From: Siphonodentalium dalli
Lineage: Eukaryota; Mollusca; Scaphopoda; Gadilida; Siphonodentaliidae
Assembly: GCA_032622095.1 (NCBI GenBank)
Contig: CP136061.1
Span: forward strand, 49,113,797-49,177,796
Length of the DNA stretch: 64,000 bases
Direction of reading: 5' to 3'
Made by a program: the position numbers and the translations under genes
Shown here: positions 37,551 to 52,934 of the stretch, piece by piece
Layout of the letters: each line of letters opens with the position of its first letter
Position numbering within the stretch: position 1 is the first letter of the stretch
Notes under the pieces: model-generated
Database searches by the model: none
Seen by the model: the letters and a program-made list of their open reading frames with translations, nothing else
Told to the model about the DNA's origin: nothing

Positions 37551-40500
37551 GGAGTTCATGTGATAGCCGGAATATATTCACATGTAAACCTTGTAATGGC
37601 ACAATGTAGTTCATGTGATAGCTGGGATATATTCACATGTAAACCTTGTAATGGCACAATGTAGTTCATGTGATAGCTGGGATATATTCACATGTAAACC
37701 TTGTAATGGCACAATGGAGTTCATGTGATAGCCGGAATATATTCACATGTAAACCTTGTTATGGCACAATGTAGTTCATGTGATAGGTGGGATATATTCA
37801 CATGTAAACCTTGTAATGGCACAATGTAGTTCATGTGATAGCCGGGATATATTCACATGTAAACCTTGTAATGGCACAATGGAGTTCATGTGATAGCCGG
37901 GATATATTCACATGTAAACCTTGTAATGGCACAATGGAGTTCATGTGATAGCCGGGATATATTCACGGAGTTCATGTGATAGCCGGGATATATTCACATG
38001 TAAACCTTGTTATGGCACAATGTAGTTCATGTGATAGCTGGGATATATTCACATGTAAACCTTGTAATGGCACAATGTAGTTCATGTGATAGCTGGGATA
38101 TATTCACGGAGTTCATGTGATAGCCGGGATATATTCACATGTAAACCTTGTAATGGCACAATGTAGTTCATGTGATAGCTGGGATATATTCACATGTAAA
38201 CCTTGTAATGGCACAATGTAGTTCATGTGATAGCTGGGATATATTCACGGAGTTCATGTGATAGCCGGGATATATTCACATGTAAACCTTGTAATGGCAC
38301 AATGTAGTTCATGTGATAGCTGGGATATATTCACATGTAAACCTTGTAATGGCACAATGTAGTTCATGTGATAGCCGGAATATATTCACATGTAAACCTT
38401 GTAATGGCACAATGGAGTTCATGTGATAGCTGGGATATATTCACATGTAAACCTTGTAATGGCACAATGGAGTTCATGTGATAGCCGGGATATATTCACA
38501 TGTAAACCTTGTAATGGCACAATGGAGTTCATGTGATAGCCGGGATATATTCACATGTCAACCTTGTAATGGCACAATGGAGTTCATGTGATAGGTGGGA
38601 TATATTCACGGAGTTCATGTGATAGCCAGGATATATTCACATGTAAACCTTGTAATGGCACAATGTAGTTCATGTGATAGCCGGAATATATTCACATGTA
38701 AACCTTGTAATGGCACAATGGAGTTCATGTGATAGCCGGGATATATTCACATGTAAACCTTGTAATGGCACAATGTAGTTCATGTGATAGCTGGGATATA
38801 TTCACATGTAAACCTTGTTATGGCACAATGGAGTTCATGTGATAGCGGGGATATATTCACATGTAAACCTTGTAATGGCACAATGGAGTTCATGTGATAG
38901 GTGGGATATATTCACGGAGTTCATGTGATAGCCAGGATATATTCACATGTAAACCTTGTAATGGCACAATGGAGTTCATGTGATAGGTGGGATATATTCA
39001 CGGAGTTCATGTGATAGCCGGGATATATTCACATGTAAACCTTGTAATGGCACAATGTAGTTCATGTGATAGGTGGGATATATTCACATGTAAACCTTGT
39101 AATGGCACAATGGAGTTCATGTGATAGGTGGGATATATTCACGGAGTTCATGTGATAGCCGGGATATATTCACATGTAAACCTTGTAATGGCACAATGTA
39201 GTTCATGTGATAGCCGGGATATATTCACATGTAAACCTTGTAATGGCACAATGTAGTTCATGTGATAGCCGGGATATATTCACATGTAAACCTTGTAATG
39301 GCACAATGGAGTTCATGTGATAGGTGGGATATATTCACGGAGTTCATGTGATAGCCGGGATATATTCACATGTAAACCTTGTAATGGCACAATGTAGTTC
39401 ATGTGATAGCCGGGATATATTCACATGTAAACCTTGTAATGGCACAATGTAGTTCATGTGATAGCCGGGATATATTCACATGTAAATCTTGTAATGGCAC
39501 AATGGAGTTCATGTGATAGGTGGGATATATTCACGGAGTTCATGTGATAGGTGGGATATATTCACATGTAAACCTTGTAATGGCACAATGGAGTTCATGT
39601 GATAGCCGGGATATATTCACATGTAAACCTTGTAATGGCACAATGGAGTTCATGTGATAGCCGGGATATATTCACATGTAAACCTTGTAATGGCACAATG
39701 GAGTTCATGTGATAGGTGGGATATATTCACATGTAAACCTTGTAATGGCACAACGTAGTTCATGTGATAGCCGGGATATATTCACATGTAAACCTTGTTA
39801 TGGCACAATGGAGTTCATGTGATAGCCGGGATATATTCACATGTAAACCTTGTTATGGCACAATGGAGTTCATGTGATAGGTGGGATATATTCACGGAGT
39901 TCATGTGATAGCCGGGATATATTCACATGTAAATCTTGTAATGGCACAATGGAGTTCATGTGATAGGTGGGATATATTCACGGAGTTCATGTGATAGGTG
40001 GGATATATTCACATGTAAACCTTGTAATGGCACAATGGAGTTCATGTGATAGGTGGGATATATTCACATGTAAACCTTGTAATGGCACAATGGAGTTCAT
40101 GTGATAGCCGGGATATATTCACATGTAAACCTTGTAATGGCACAATGGAGTTCATGTGATAGCCGGGATATATTCACATGTAAACCTTGTAATGGCACAA
40201 TGGAGTTCATGTGATAGCCGGGATATATTCACATGTAAACCTTGTAATGGCACAATGGAGTTCATGTGATAGCCGGGATATATTCACATGTAAACCTTGT
40301 TATGGCACAATGGAGTTCATGTGATAGGTGGGATATATTCACGGAGTTCATGTGATAGCCGGAATATATTCACATGTAAACCTTGTAATGGCACAATGTA
40401 GTTCATGTGATAGCTGGGATATATTCACATGTAAACCTTGTAATGGCACAATGTAGTTCATGTGATAGCTGGGATATATTCACATGTAAACCTTGTAATG

Positions 40501-41110
40501 GCACAATGGAGTTCATGTGATAGCCGGAATATATTCACATGTAAACCTTGTTATGGCACAATGTAGTTCATGTGATAGGTGGGATATATTCACATGTAAA
40601 CCTTGTAATGGCACAATGTAGTTCATGTGATAGCCGGGATATATTCACATGTAAACCTTGTAATGGCACAATGGAGTTCATGTGATAGCCGGGATATATT
40701 CACATGTAAACCTTGTAATGGCACAATGGAGTTCATGTGATAGCCGGGATATATTCACGGAGTTCATGTGATAGCCGGGATATATTCACATGTAAACCTT
40801 GTTATGGCACAATGTAGTTCATGTGATAGCTGGGATATATTCACATGTAAACCTTGTAATGGCACAATGTAGTTCATGTGATAGCTGGGATATATTCACG
40901 GAGTTCATGTGATAGCCGGGATATATTCACATGTAAACCTTGTAATGGCACAATGTAGTTCATGTGATAGCTGGGATATATTCACATGTAAACCTTGTAA
41001 TGGCACAATGTAGTTCATGTGATAGCTGGGATATATTCACGGAGTTCATGTGATAGCCGGGATATATTCACATGTAAACCTTGTAATGGCACAATGTAGT
41101 TCATGTGATA
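37500..41110 (+). repeat. Repeated blocks at 2,792-bp spacing
   Basis: Anchors recur 2792 bp apart: TTATGGCAC (37508/40300 and 37759/40551) and the CTGGGATATATTCACGG junction (38101/40893 at TATTCACGG). Confidence 0.8.
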
Positions 41111-44100
41111 GCTGGGATATATTGACATGTAAACCTTGTAATGGCACAATGGAGTTCATGTGATAGCCGGGATATATTCACATGTAAACCTTGTAATGGC
41201 ACAATGTAGTTCATGTGATAGCCGGAATATATTCACATGTAAACCTTGTAATGGCACAATGGAGTTCATGTGATAGCTGGGATATATTCACATGTAAACC
41301 TTGTAATGGCACAATGGAGTTCATGTGATAGCCGGGATATATTCACATGTAAACCTTGTAATGGCACAATGGAGTTCATGTGATAGCCGGGATATATTCA
41401 CATGTCAACCTTGTAATGGCACAATGGAGTTCATGTGATAGCCGGGATATATTCACGGAGTTCATGTGATAGCCAGGATATATTCACATGTCAATCTTGT
41501 AATGGCACAATGGAGTTCATGTGATAGGTGGGATATATTCACGGAGTTCATGTGATAGCCAGGATATATTCACATGTAAACCTTGTAATGGCACAATGTA
41601 GTTCATGTGATAGCCGGAATATATTCACATGTAAACCTTGTAATGGCACAATGGAGTTCATGTGATAGCCGGGATATATTCACATGTAAACCTTGTAATG
41701 GCACAATGTAGTTCATGTGATAGCTGGGATATATTCACATGTAAACCTTGTTATGGCACAATGGAGTTCATGTGATAGCCGGGATATATTCACATGTAAA
41801 CCTTGTAATGGCACAATGGAGTTCATGTGATAGGTGGGATATATTCATGGAGTTCATGTGATAGCCGGGATATATTCACATGTAAACCTTGTAATGGCAC
41901 AATGTAGTTCATGTGATAGCCGGGATATATTCACATGTAAATCTTGTAATGGCACAATGGAGTTCATGTGATAGGTGGGATATATTCACGGAGTTCATGT
42001 GATAGGTGGGATATATTCACATGTAAACCTTGTAATGGCACAATGGAGTTCATGTGATAGCCGGGATATATTCACATGTAAACCTTGTAATGGCACAATG
42101 GAGTTCATGTGATAGCCGGGATATATTCACATGTAAACCTTGTAATGGCACAATGGAGTTCATGTGATAGGTGGGATATATTCACATGTAAACCTTGTAA
42201 TGGCACAACGTAGTTCATGTGATAGCCGGGATATATTCACATGTAAACCTTGTTATGGCACAATGGAGTTCATGTGATAGCCGGGATATATTCACATGTA
42301 AACCTTGTTATGGCACAATGGAGTTCATGTGATAGGTGGGATATATTCACGGAGTTCATGTGATAGCCGGGATATATTCACATGTAAATCTTGTAATGGC
42401 ACAATGGAGTTCATGTGATAGCCGGGATATATTCACATGTAAACCTTGTAATGGCACAATGGAGTTCATGTGATAGGTGGGATATATTCACGGAGTTCAT
42501 GTGATAGGTGGGATATATTCACATGTAAACCTTGTAATGGCACAATGGAGTTCATGTGATAGCCGGGATATATTCACATGTAAACCTTGTAATGGCACAA
42601 TGGAGTTCATGTGATAGCCGGGATATATTCACATGTAAACCTTGTAATGGCACAATGGAGTTCATGTGATAGCCGGGATATATTCACATGTAAACCTTGT
42701 AATGGCACAATGGAGTTCATGTGATAGGTGGGATATATTCACGGAGTTCATGTGATAGCCAGGATATATTCACATGTAAACCTTGTAATGGCACAATGTA
42801 GTTCATGTGATAGCCGGAATATATTCACATGTAAACCTTGTAATGGCACAATGGAGTTCATGTGATAGCCGGGATATATTCACATGTAAACCTTGTAATG
42901 GCACAATGTAGTTCATGTGATAGCTGGGATATATTCACATGTAAACCTTGTTATGGCACAATGGAGTTCATGTGATAGCCGGGATATATTCACATGTAAA
43001 CCTTGTAATGGCACAATGGAGTTCATGTGATAGGTGGGATATATTCACGGAGTTCATGTGATAGCTGGGATATATTCACATGTAAACCTTGTTATGGCAT
43101 AATGGAGTTCATGTGATAGGTGGGATATATTCACATGTAAACCTTGTTATGGCATAATGGAGTTCATGTGACAGCCGGGATATATTCACATGTAAACCTT
43201 GTAATGGCACAATGGAGTTCATGTGATAGGTGGGATATATTCACATGTAAACCTTGTTATGGCACAATGTAGTTCATGTGATAGCCGGGATATATTCACA
43301 TGTAAACCTTGTAATGGCATAATGGAGTTCATGTGATAGGTGGGATATATTCACATGTAAACCTTGTTATGGCACAATGTAGTTCATGTGATAGCTGGGA
43401 TATATTCACATGTAAACCTTGTTATGGCACAATGTAGTTCATGTGATAGCCGGGATATATTCACATGTAAACCTTGTAATGGCATAATGGAGTTCATGTG
43501 ATAGGTGGGATATATTCACATGTAAACCTTGTTATGGCATAATGGAGTTCATGTGATAGCCGGGATATATTCACATGTAAACCTTGTAATGGCACAATGT
43601 AGTTCATGTGATAGGTGGGATATATTCACATGTAAACCTTGTAATGGCACAATGGAGTTCATGTGATAGCTGGGATATATTCACATGTAAACCTTGTAAT
43701 GGCACAATGGAGTTCATGTGATAGGTGGGATATATTCACGGAGTTCATGTGATAGGTGGGATATATTCACATGTAAACCTTGTAATGGCACAATGGAGTT
43801 CATGTGATAGCCGGGTTATATTCACATGTAAACCTTGTAATGGCACAATGGAGTTCATGTGATAGCCGGGATATATTCACATGTAAACCTTGTAATGGCA
43901 CAATGGAGTTCATGTGATAGCCGGGATATATTCACATGTAAACCTTGTAATGGCACAATGGAGTTCATGTGATAGGTGGGATATATTCACGGAGTTCATG
44001 TGATAGCCAGGATATATTCACATGTAAACCTTGTAATGGCACAATGTAGTTCATGTGATAGCCGGAATATATTCACATGTAAACCTTGTAATGGCACAAT

Positions 44101-44344
44101 GGAGTTCATGTGATAGCCGGGATATATTCACATGTAAACCTTGTAATGGCACAATGTAGTTCATGTGATAGCTGGGATATATTCACATGTAAACCTTGTA
44201 ATGGCACAATGGAGTTCATGTGATAGCCGGGATATATTCACATGTAAACCTTGTAATGGCACAATGGAGTTCATGTGATAGGTGGGATATATTCACATGT
44301 AAACCTTGTAATGGCACAATGGAGTTCATGTGATAGCCGGGATA

Positions 44345-47300
44345 TATTCACATGTAAACCTTGTAATGGCACAATGGAGTTCATGTGATAGCCAGGATAT
44401 ATTCACATGTAAACCTTGTAATGGCACAATGGAGTTCATGTGATAGCCGGGATATATTCACATGTAAACCTTGTAATGGCACAATGGAGTTCATGTGATA
44501 GCCGGGATATATTCACATGTAAACATTGTAATGGCACAATGGAGTTCATGTGATAGCCGGGATATATTCACATGTAAACCTTGTAATGGCACAATGGAGT
44601 TCATGTGATAGCCGGGATATATTCACATGTAAACCTTGTAATGGCACAATGGAGTTCATGTGATAGCCAGGATATATTCACATGTAAACCTTGTAATGGC
44701 ACAATGGAGTTCATGTGATAGCCGGGATATATTCACATGTAAACCTTGTTATGGCACAATGGAGTTCATGTGATAGGTGGGATATATTCACGGAGTTCAT
44801 GTGATAGCCGGAATATATTCACATGTAAACCTTGTAATGGCACAATGGAGTTCATGTGATAGCCGGGATATATTCACATGTAAACCTTGTAATGGCACAA
44901 TGGAGTTCATGTGATAGCCAGGATATATTCACATGTAAACCTTGTAATGGCACAATGGAGTTCATGTGATAGCCGGGATATATTCACATGTAAACCTTGT
45001 TATGGCACAATGGAGTTCATGTGATAGGTGGGATATATTCACGGAGTTCATGTGATAGCCGGAATATATTCACATGTAAACCTTGTAATGGCACAATGTA
45101 GTTCATGTGACAGCCGGGATATATTCACATCTAAACCTTGTAATGGCACACAATGTAGTTCATGTGATAGCCGGGATATATTCACATGTAAACCTTGTAA
45201 TGGCACAATGGAGTTCATGTGATAGGTGGGATATATTCACGGAGTTCATGTGATAGCCGGGATATATTCACATCTAAACCTTGTAATGGCACACAATGGA
45301 GTTCATGTGATAGGTGGGATATATTCACATGTAAACCTTGTAATGGCACACAATGGAGTTCATGTGATAGCCGGGATATATTCACATGTAAACCTTGTAA
45401 TGGCACAATGGAGTTCATGTGATAGGTGGGATATATTCACGGAGTTCATGTGATAGCCGGGATATATTCACATGTAAACCTTGTAATGGCACAATGGAGT
45501 TCATGTGATAGCCGGGATATATTGACATGTGAACCTTGTAATGGCACAATGTAGTTCATGTGATAGCCGGGATATATTCACATGTAAACCTTGTAATGGC
45601 ACAACGGAGTTCATGTGATAGCCGGGATATATTCACATGTAAACCTTGTAATGGCACAATGGAGTTCATGTGATAGGTGGGATATATTCACGGAGTTCAT
45701 GTGATAGCCGGAATATATTCACATGTAAACCTTGTAATGGCACAATGGAGTTCATGTGATAGGTGGGATATATTCACGGAGTTCATGTGATAGCCGGGAT
45801 ATATTCACATGTAAACCTTGTAATGGCACAATGGAGTTCATGTGATAGGTGGGATATATTCACATGTAAACCTTGTAATGGCACAATGGAGTTCATGTGA
45901 TAGCCGGGATATATTCACATGTAAACCTTGTAATGGCACAATGGAGTTCATGTGATAGCCGGAATATATTCACATGTAAACCTTGTAATGGCACAATGGA
46001 GTTCATGTGATAGCCGGGATATATTCACATGTAAACCTTGTAATGGCACAATGGAGTTCATGTGATAGCCGGGATATATTCACATGTAAACCTTGTTATG
46101 GCACAATGGAGTTCATGTGATAGGTGGGATATATTCACGGAGTTCATGTGATAGCCGGAATATATTCACATGTAAACCTTGTAATGGCACAATGGAGTTC
46201 ATGTGATAGCCGGGATATATTCACATGTAAACCTTGTAATGGCACAATGGAGTTCATGTGATAGGTGGGATATATTCACGGAGTTCATGTGATAGCCGGA
46301 ATATATTCACATCTAAACCTTGTAATGGCACAATGGAGTTCATGTGATAGGTGGGATATATTCACATGTAAACCTTGTAATGGCACAATGGAGTTCATGT
46401 GATAGCCAGGATATATTCACATGTAAACCTTGTAATGGCACAATGGAGTTCATGTGATAGCCGGGATATATTCACATGTAAACCTTGTAATGGCACAATG
46501 TAGTTCATGTGATAGCCGGGATATATTCACATCTAAACCTTGTAATGGCACAATGGAGTTCATGTGATAGGTGGGATATATTCACATGTAAACCTTGTAA
46601 TGGCACAATGGAGTTCATGTGATAGGTGGGATATATTCACGGAGTTCATGTGATAGCCGGAATATATTCACATGTAAACCTTGTAATGGCACAATGGAGT
46701 TCATGTGATAGCCAGGATATATTCACATCTAAACCTTGTAATGGCACAATGGAGTTCATGTGATAGGTGGGATATATTCACATGTAAACCTTGTTATGGC
46801 ACAATGGAGTTCATGTGATAGGTGGGATATATTCACGGAGTTCATGTGATAGCCGGAATATATTCACATGTAAACCTTGTAATGGCACAATGGAGTTCAT
46901 GTGATAGCCAGGATATATTCACATGTAAACCTTGTAATGGCACAATGGAGTTCATGTGATAGCCGGGATATATTCACATGTAAACCTTGTAATGGCACAA
47001 TGGAGTTCATGTGATAGGTGGGATATATTCACATGTAAACCTTGTTATGGCACAATGGAGTTCATGTGATAGCCGGGATATATTCACATGTAAACCTTGT
47101 AATGGCACAATGGAGTTCATGTGATAGCCGGGATATATTCACATGTAAACCTTGTTATGGCACAATGGAGTTCATGTGATAGCCGGGATATATTCACATG
47201 TAAACCTTGTTATGGCACAATGGAGTTCATGTGATAGGTGGGATATATTCACGGAGTTCATGTGATAGCCGGAATATATTCACATGTAAACCTTGTAATG

Positions 47301-50300
47301 GCACAATGGAGTTCATGTGATAGCCAGGATATATTCACATGTAAACCTTGTAATGGCAAAATGGAGTTCATGTGATAGCCGGGATATATTCACATGTAAA
47401 CCTTGTAATGGCACAATGGAGTTCATGTGATAGGTGGGATATATTCACGGAGTTCATGTGATAGCCGGGATATATTCACATGTAAACCTTGTAATGGCAC
47501 AATGGAGTTCATGTGATAGGTGGGATATATTCACATGTAAACCTTGTAATGGCACAATGGAGTTCATGTGATAGCCGGGATATATTCACATGTAAACCTT
47601 GTAATGGCACAATGGAGTTCATGTGATAGCCGGGATATATTCACATGTAAACCTTGTAATGGCACAATGTAGTTCATGTGATAGCCGGGATATATTCACA
47701 TCTAAACCTTGTAATGGCACAATGTAGTTCATGTGATAGGTGGGATATATTCATGGAGTTCATGTGATAGCCGGGATATATTCACATCTAAAGCTTGTAA
47801 TGGCACAATGGAGTTCATGTGATAGCCGGGATATATTCACATGTAAACCTTGTAATGGAACAATGGAGTTCATGTGATAGCCGGGATATATTCACATGTA
47901 AACCTTGTAATGGCACAATGGAGTTCATGTGATAGCCAAGATATATTCACATGTAAACCTTGTAATGGCACAATGGAGTTCATGTGATAGGTGGGATATA
48001 TTCACATGTAAACCTTGTAATGGCACAATGGAGTTCATGTGATAGCCGGGATATATTCACGGAGTTCATGTGATAGGTGGGATATATTCACATGTAAACC
48101 TTGTAATGGCACAACGTAGTTCATGTGATAGCCGGGATATATTCACATGTAAACCTTGTAATGGCACAATGGAGTTCATGTGATGGATGTATTCACGGAG
48201 TTCATGTGATAGGTGGGATATATTCACATGTAAACCTTGTAATGGCACAATGTAGTTCATGTGATAGGTGGGATATATTCACATGTAAACCTTGTAATGG
48301 CACAATGGAGTTCATGTGATAGCCGGGATATATTCACATGTAAACCTTGTAATGGCACAATGGAGTTCATGTGATAGGTGGGATATATTCACGGAGTTCA
48401 TGTGATAGGTGGGATATATTCACATCTAAAGCTTGTAATGGCACAATGGAGTTCATGTGATAGCCGGGATATATTCACATGTAAACCTTGTAATGGAACA
48501 ATGGAGTTCATGTGATAGCCGGGATATATTCACATGTAAACCTTGTAATGGCACAATGGAGTTCATGTGATAGCCGGGATATATTCACATGTAAACCTTG
48601 TAATGGCACAATGGAGTTCATGTGATAGCCGGGATATATTCACATGTAAACCTTGTTATGGCACAATGGAGTTCATGTGATAGGTGGGATATATTCACGG
48701 AGTTCATGTGATAGCCGGAATATATTCACATGTAAACCTTGTAATGGCACAATGGAGTTCATGTGATAGCCAGGATATATTCACATGTAAACCTTGTAAT
48801 GGCACAATGGAGTTCATGTGATAGCCGGGATATATTCACATGTAAACCTTGTAATGGCACAATGGAGTTCATGTGATAGCCGGGATATATTCACATGTAA
48901 ACCTTGTTATGGCACAATGGAGTTCATGTGATAGGTGGGATATATTCACGGAGTTCATGTGATAGCCGGAATATATTCACATGTAAACCTTGTAATGGCA
49001 CAATGGAGTTCATGTGATAGCCAGGATATATTCACATGTAAACCTTGTAATGGCACAATGGAGTTCATGTGATAGCCGGGATATATTCACATGTAAACCT
49101 TGTAATGGCACAATGGAGTTCATGTGATAGCCGGGATATATTCACATGTAAACCTTGTAATGGCACAATGGAGTTCATGTGATAGCCGGGATATATTCAC
49201 ATGTAAACCTTGTAATGGCACAATGGAGTTCATGTGATAGCCGGGATATATTCACATGTAAACCTTGTAATGGCACAATGGAGTTCATGTGATAGCCAGG
49301 ATATATTCACATGTAAACCTTGTAATGGCACAATGGAGTTCATGTGATAGCCGGGATATATTCACATGTAAACCTTGTTATGGCACAATGGAGTTCATGT
49401 GATAGGTGGGATATATTCACGGAGTTCATGTGATAGCCGGAATATATTCACATGTAAACCTTGTAATGGCACAATGGAGTTCATGTGATAGCCGGGATAT
49501 ATTCACATGTAAACCTTGTAATGGCACAATGGAGTTCATGTGATAGCCAGGATATATTCACATGTAAACCTTGTAATGGCACAATGGAGTTCATGTGATA
49601 GCCGGGATATATTCACATGTAAACCTTGTTATGGCACAATGGAGTTCATGTGATAGGTGGGATATATTCACGGAGTTCATGTGATAGCCGGAATATATTC
49701 ACATGTAAACCTTGTAATGGCACAATGTAGTTCATGTGACAGCCGGGATATATTCACATCTAAACCTTGTAATGGCACACAATGTAGTTCATGTGATAGC
49801 CGGGATATATTCACATGTAAACCTTGTAATGGCACAATGGAGTTCATGTGATAGGTGGGATATATTCACGGAGTTCATGTGATAGCCGGGATATATTCAC
49901 ATCTAAACCTTGTAATGGCACACAATGGAGTTCATGTGATAGGTGGGATATATTCACATGTAAACCTTGTAATGGCACACAATGGAGTTCATGTGATAGC
50001 CGGGATATATTCACATGTAAACCTTGTAATGGCACAATGGAGTTCATGTGATAGGTGGGATATATTCACGGAGTTCATGTGATAGCCGGGATATATTCAC
50101 ATGTAAACCTTGTAATGGCACAATGGAGTTCATGTGATAGCCGGGATATATTGACATGTGAACCTTGTAATGGCACAATGTAGTTCATGTGATAGCCGGG
50201 ATATATTCACATGTAAACCTTGTAATGGCACAACGGAGTTCATGTGATAGCCGGGATATATTCACATGTAAACCTTGTAATGGCACAATGGAGTTCATGT

Positions 50301-52934
50301 GATAGGTGGGATATATTCACGGAGTTCATGTGATAGCCGGAATATATTCACATGTAAACCTTGTAATGGCACAATGGAGTTCATGTGATAGGTGGGATAT
50401 ATTCACGGAGTTCATGTGATAGCCGGGATATATTCACATGTAAACCTTGTAATGGCACAATGGAGTTCATGTGATAGGTGGGATATATTCACATGTAAAC
50501 CTTGTAATGGCACAATGGAGTTCATGTGATAGCCGGGATATATTCACATGTAAACCTTGTAATGGCACAATGGAGTTCATGTGATAGCCGGAATATATTC
50601 ACATGTAAACCTTGTAATGGCACAATGGAGTTCATGTGATAGCCGGGATATATTCACATGTAAACCTTGTAATGGCACAATGGAGTTCATGTGATAGCCG
50701 GGATATATTCACATGTAAACCTTGTTATGGCACAATGGAGTTCATGTGATAGGTGGGATATATTCACGGAGTTCATGTGATAGCCGGAATATATTCACAT
50801 GTAAACCTTGTAATGGCACAATGGAGTTCATGTGATAGCCGGGATATATTCACATGTAAACCTTGTAATGGCACAATGGAGTTCATGTGATAGGTGGGAT
50901 ATATTCACGGAGTTCATGTGATAGCCGGAATATATTCACATCTAAACCTTGTAATGGCACAATGGAGTTCATGTGATAGGTGGGATATATTCACATGTAA
51001 ACCTTGTAATGGCACAATGGAGTTCATGTGATAGCCAGGATATATTCACATGTAAACCTTGTAATGGCACAATGGAGTTCATGTGATAGCCGGGATATAT
51101 TCACATGTAAACCTTGTAATGGCACAATGTAGTTCATGTGATAGCCGGGATATATTCACATCTAAACCTTGTAATGGCACAATGGAGTTCATGTGATAGG
51201 TGGGATATATTCACATGTAAACCTTGTAATGGCACAATGGAGTTCATGTGATAGGTGGGATATATTCACGGAGTTCATGTGATAGCCGGAATATATTCAC
51301 ATGTAAACCTTGTAATGGCACAATGGAGTTCATGTGATAGCCAGGATATATTCACATCTAAACCTTGTAATGGCACAATGGAGTTCATGTGATAGGTGGG
51401 ATATATTCACATGTAAACCTTGTTATGGCACAATGGAGTTCATGTGATAGGTGGGATATATTCACGGAGTTCATGTGATAGCCGGAATATATTCACATGT
51501 AAACCTTGTAATGGCACAATGGAGTTCATGTGATAGCCAGGATATATTCACATGTAAACCTTGTAATGGCACAATGGAGTTCATGTGATAGCCGGGATAT
51601 ATTCACATGTAAACCTTGTAATGGCACAATGGAGTTCATGTGATAGGTGGGATATATTCACATGTAAACCTTGTTATGGCACAATGGAGTTCATGTGATA
51701 GCCGGGATATATTCACATGTAAACCTTGTAATGGCACAATGGAGTTCATGTGATAGCCGGGATATATTCACATGTAAACCTTGTTATGGCACAATGGAGT
51801 TCATGTGATAGCCGGGATATATTCACATGTAAACCTTGTTATGGCACAATGGAGTTCATGTGATAGGTGGGATATATTCACGGAGTTCATGTGATAGCCG
51901 GAATATATTCACATGTAAACCTTGTAATGGCACAATGGAGTTCATGTGATAGCCAGGATATATTCACATGTAAACCTTGTAATGGCACAATGGAGTTCAT
52001 GTGATAGCCGGGATATATTCACATGTAAACCTTGTAATGGCACAATGGAGTTCATGTGATAGGTGGGATATATTCACGGAGTTCATGTGATAGCCGGGAT
52101 ATATTCACATGTAAACCTTGTAATGGCACAATGGAGTTCATGTGATAGGTGGGATATATTCACATGTAAACCTTGTAATGGCACAATGGAGTTCATGTGA
52201 TAGCCGGGATATATTCACATGTAAACCTTGTAATGGCACAATGGAGTTCATGTGATAGCCGGGATATATTCACATGTAAACCTTGTAATGGCACAATGTA
52301 GTTCATGTGATAGCCGGGATATATTCACATCTAAACCTTGTAATGGCACAATGTAGTTCATGTGATAGGTGGGATATATTCATGGAGTTCATGTGATAGC
52401 CGGGATATATTCACATCTAAAGCTTGTAATGGCACAATGGAGTTCATGTGATAGCCGGGATATATTCACATGTAAACCTTGTAATGGAACAATGGAGTTC
52501 ATGTGATAGCCGGGATATATTCACATGTAAACCTTGTAATGGCACAATGGAGTTCATGTGATAGCCAGGATATATTCACATGTAAACCTTGTAATGGCAC
52601 AATGGAGTTCATGTGATAGGTGGGATATATTCACATGTAAACCTTGTAATGGCACAATGGAGTTCATGTGATAGCCGGGATATATTCACGGAGTTCATGT
52701 GATAGGTGGGATATATTCACATGTAAACCTTGTAATGGCACAACGTAGTTCATGTGATAGCCGGGATATATTCACATGTAAACCTTGTAATGGCACAATG
52801 GAGTTCATGTGATGGATGTATTCACGGAGTTCATGTGATAGGTGGGATATATTCACATGTAAACCTTGTAATGGCACAATGTAGTTCATGTGATAGGTGG
52901 GATATATTCACATGTAAACCTTGTAATGGCACAA
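44345..52934 (+). repeat. ~4-kb block repeated at 4,629-bp spacing
   Basis: The distinctive set containing TGACAGCCGGG, ATCTAAACC and three GGCACACAATG (57-bp) units occurs at 45,028-45,453 and again at 49,657-50,082. GATGGATGTATTC follows the same 4629-bp offset (near 48,183 and 52,812). The shared part runs from about 44,345 to 48,305 in the first copy, with a different stretch of about 0.67 kb before the second. Confidence 0.88.
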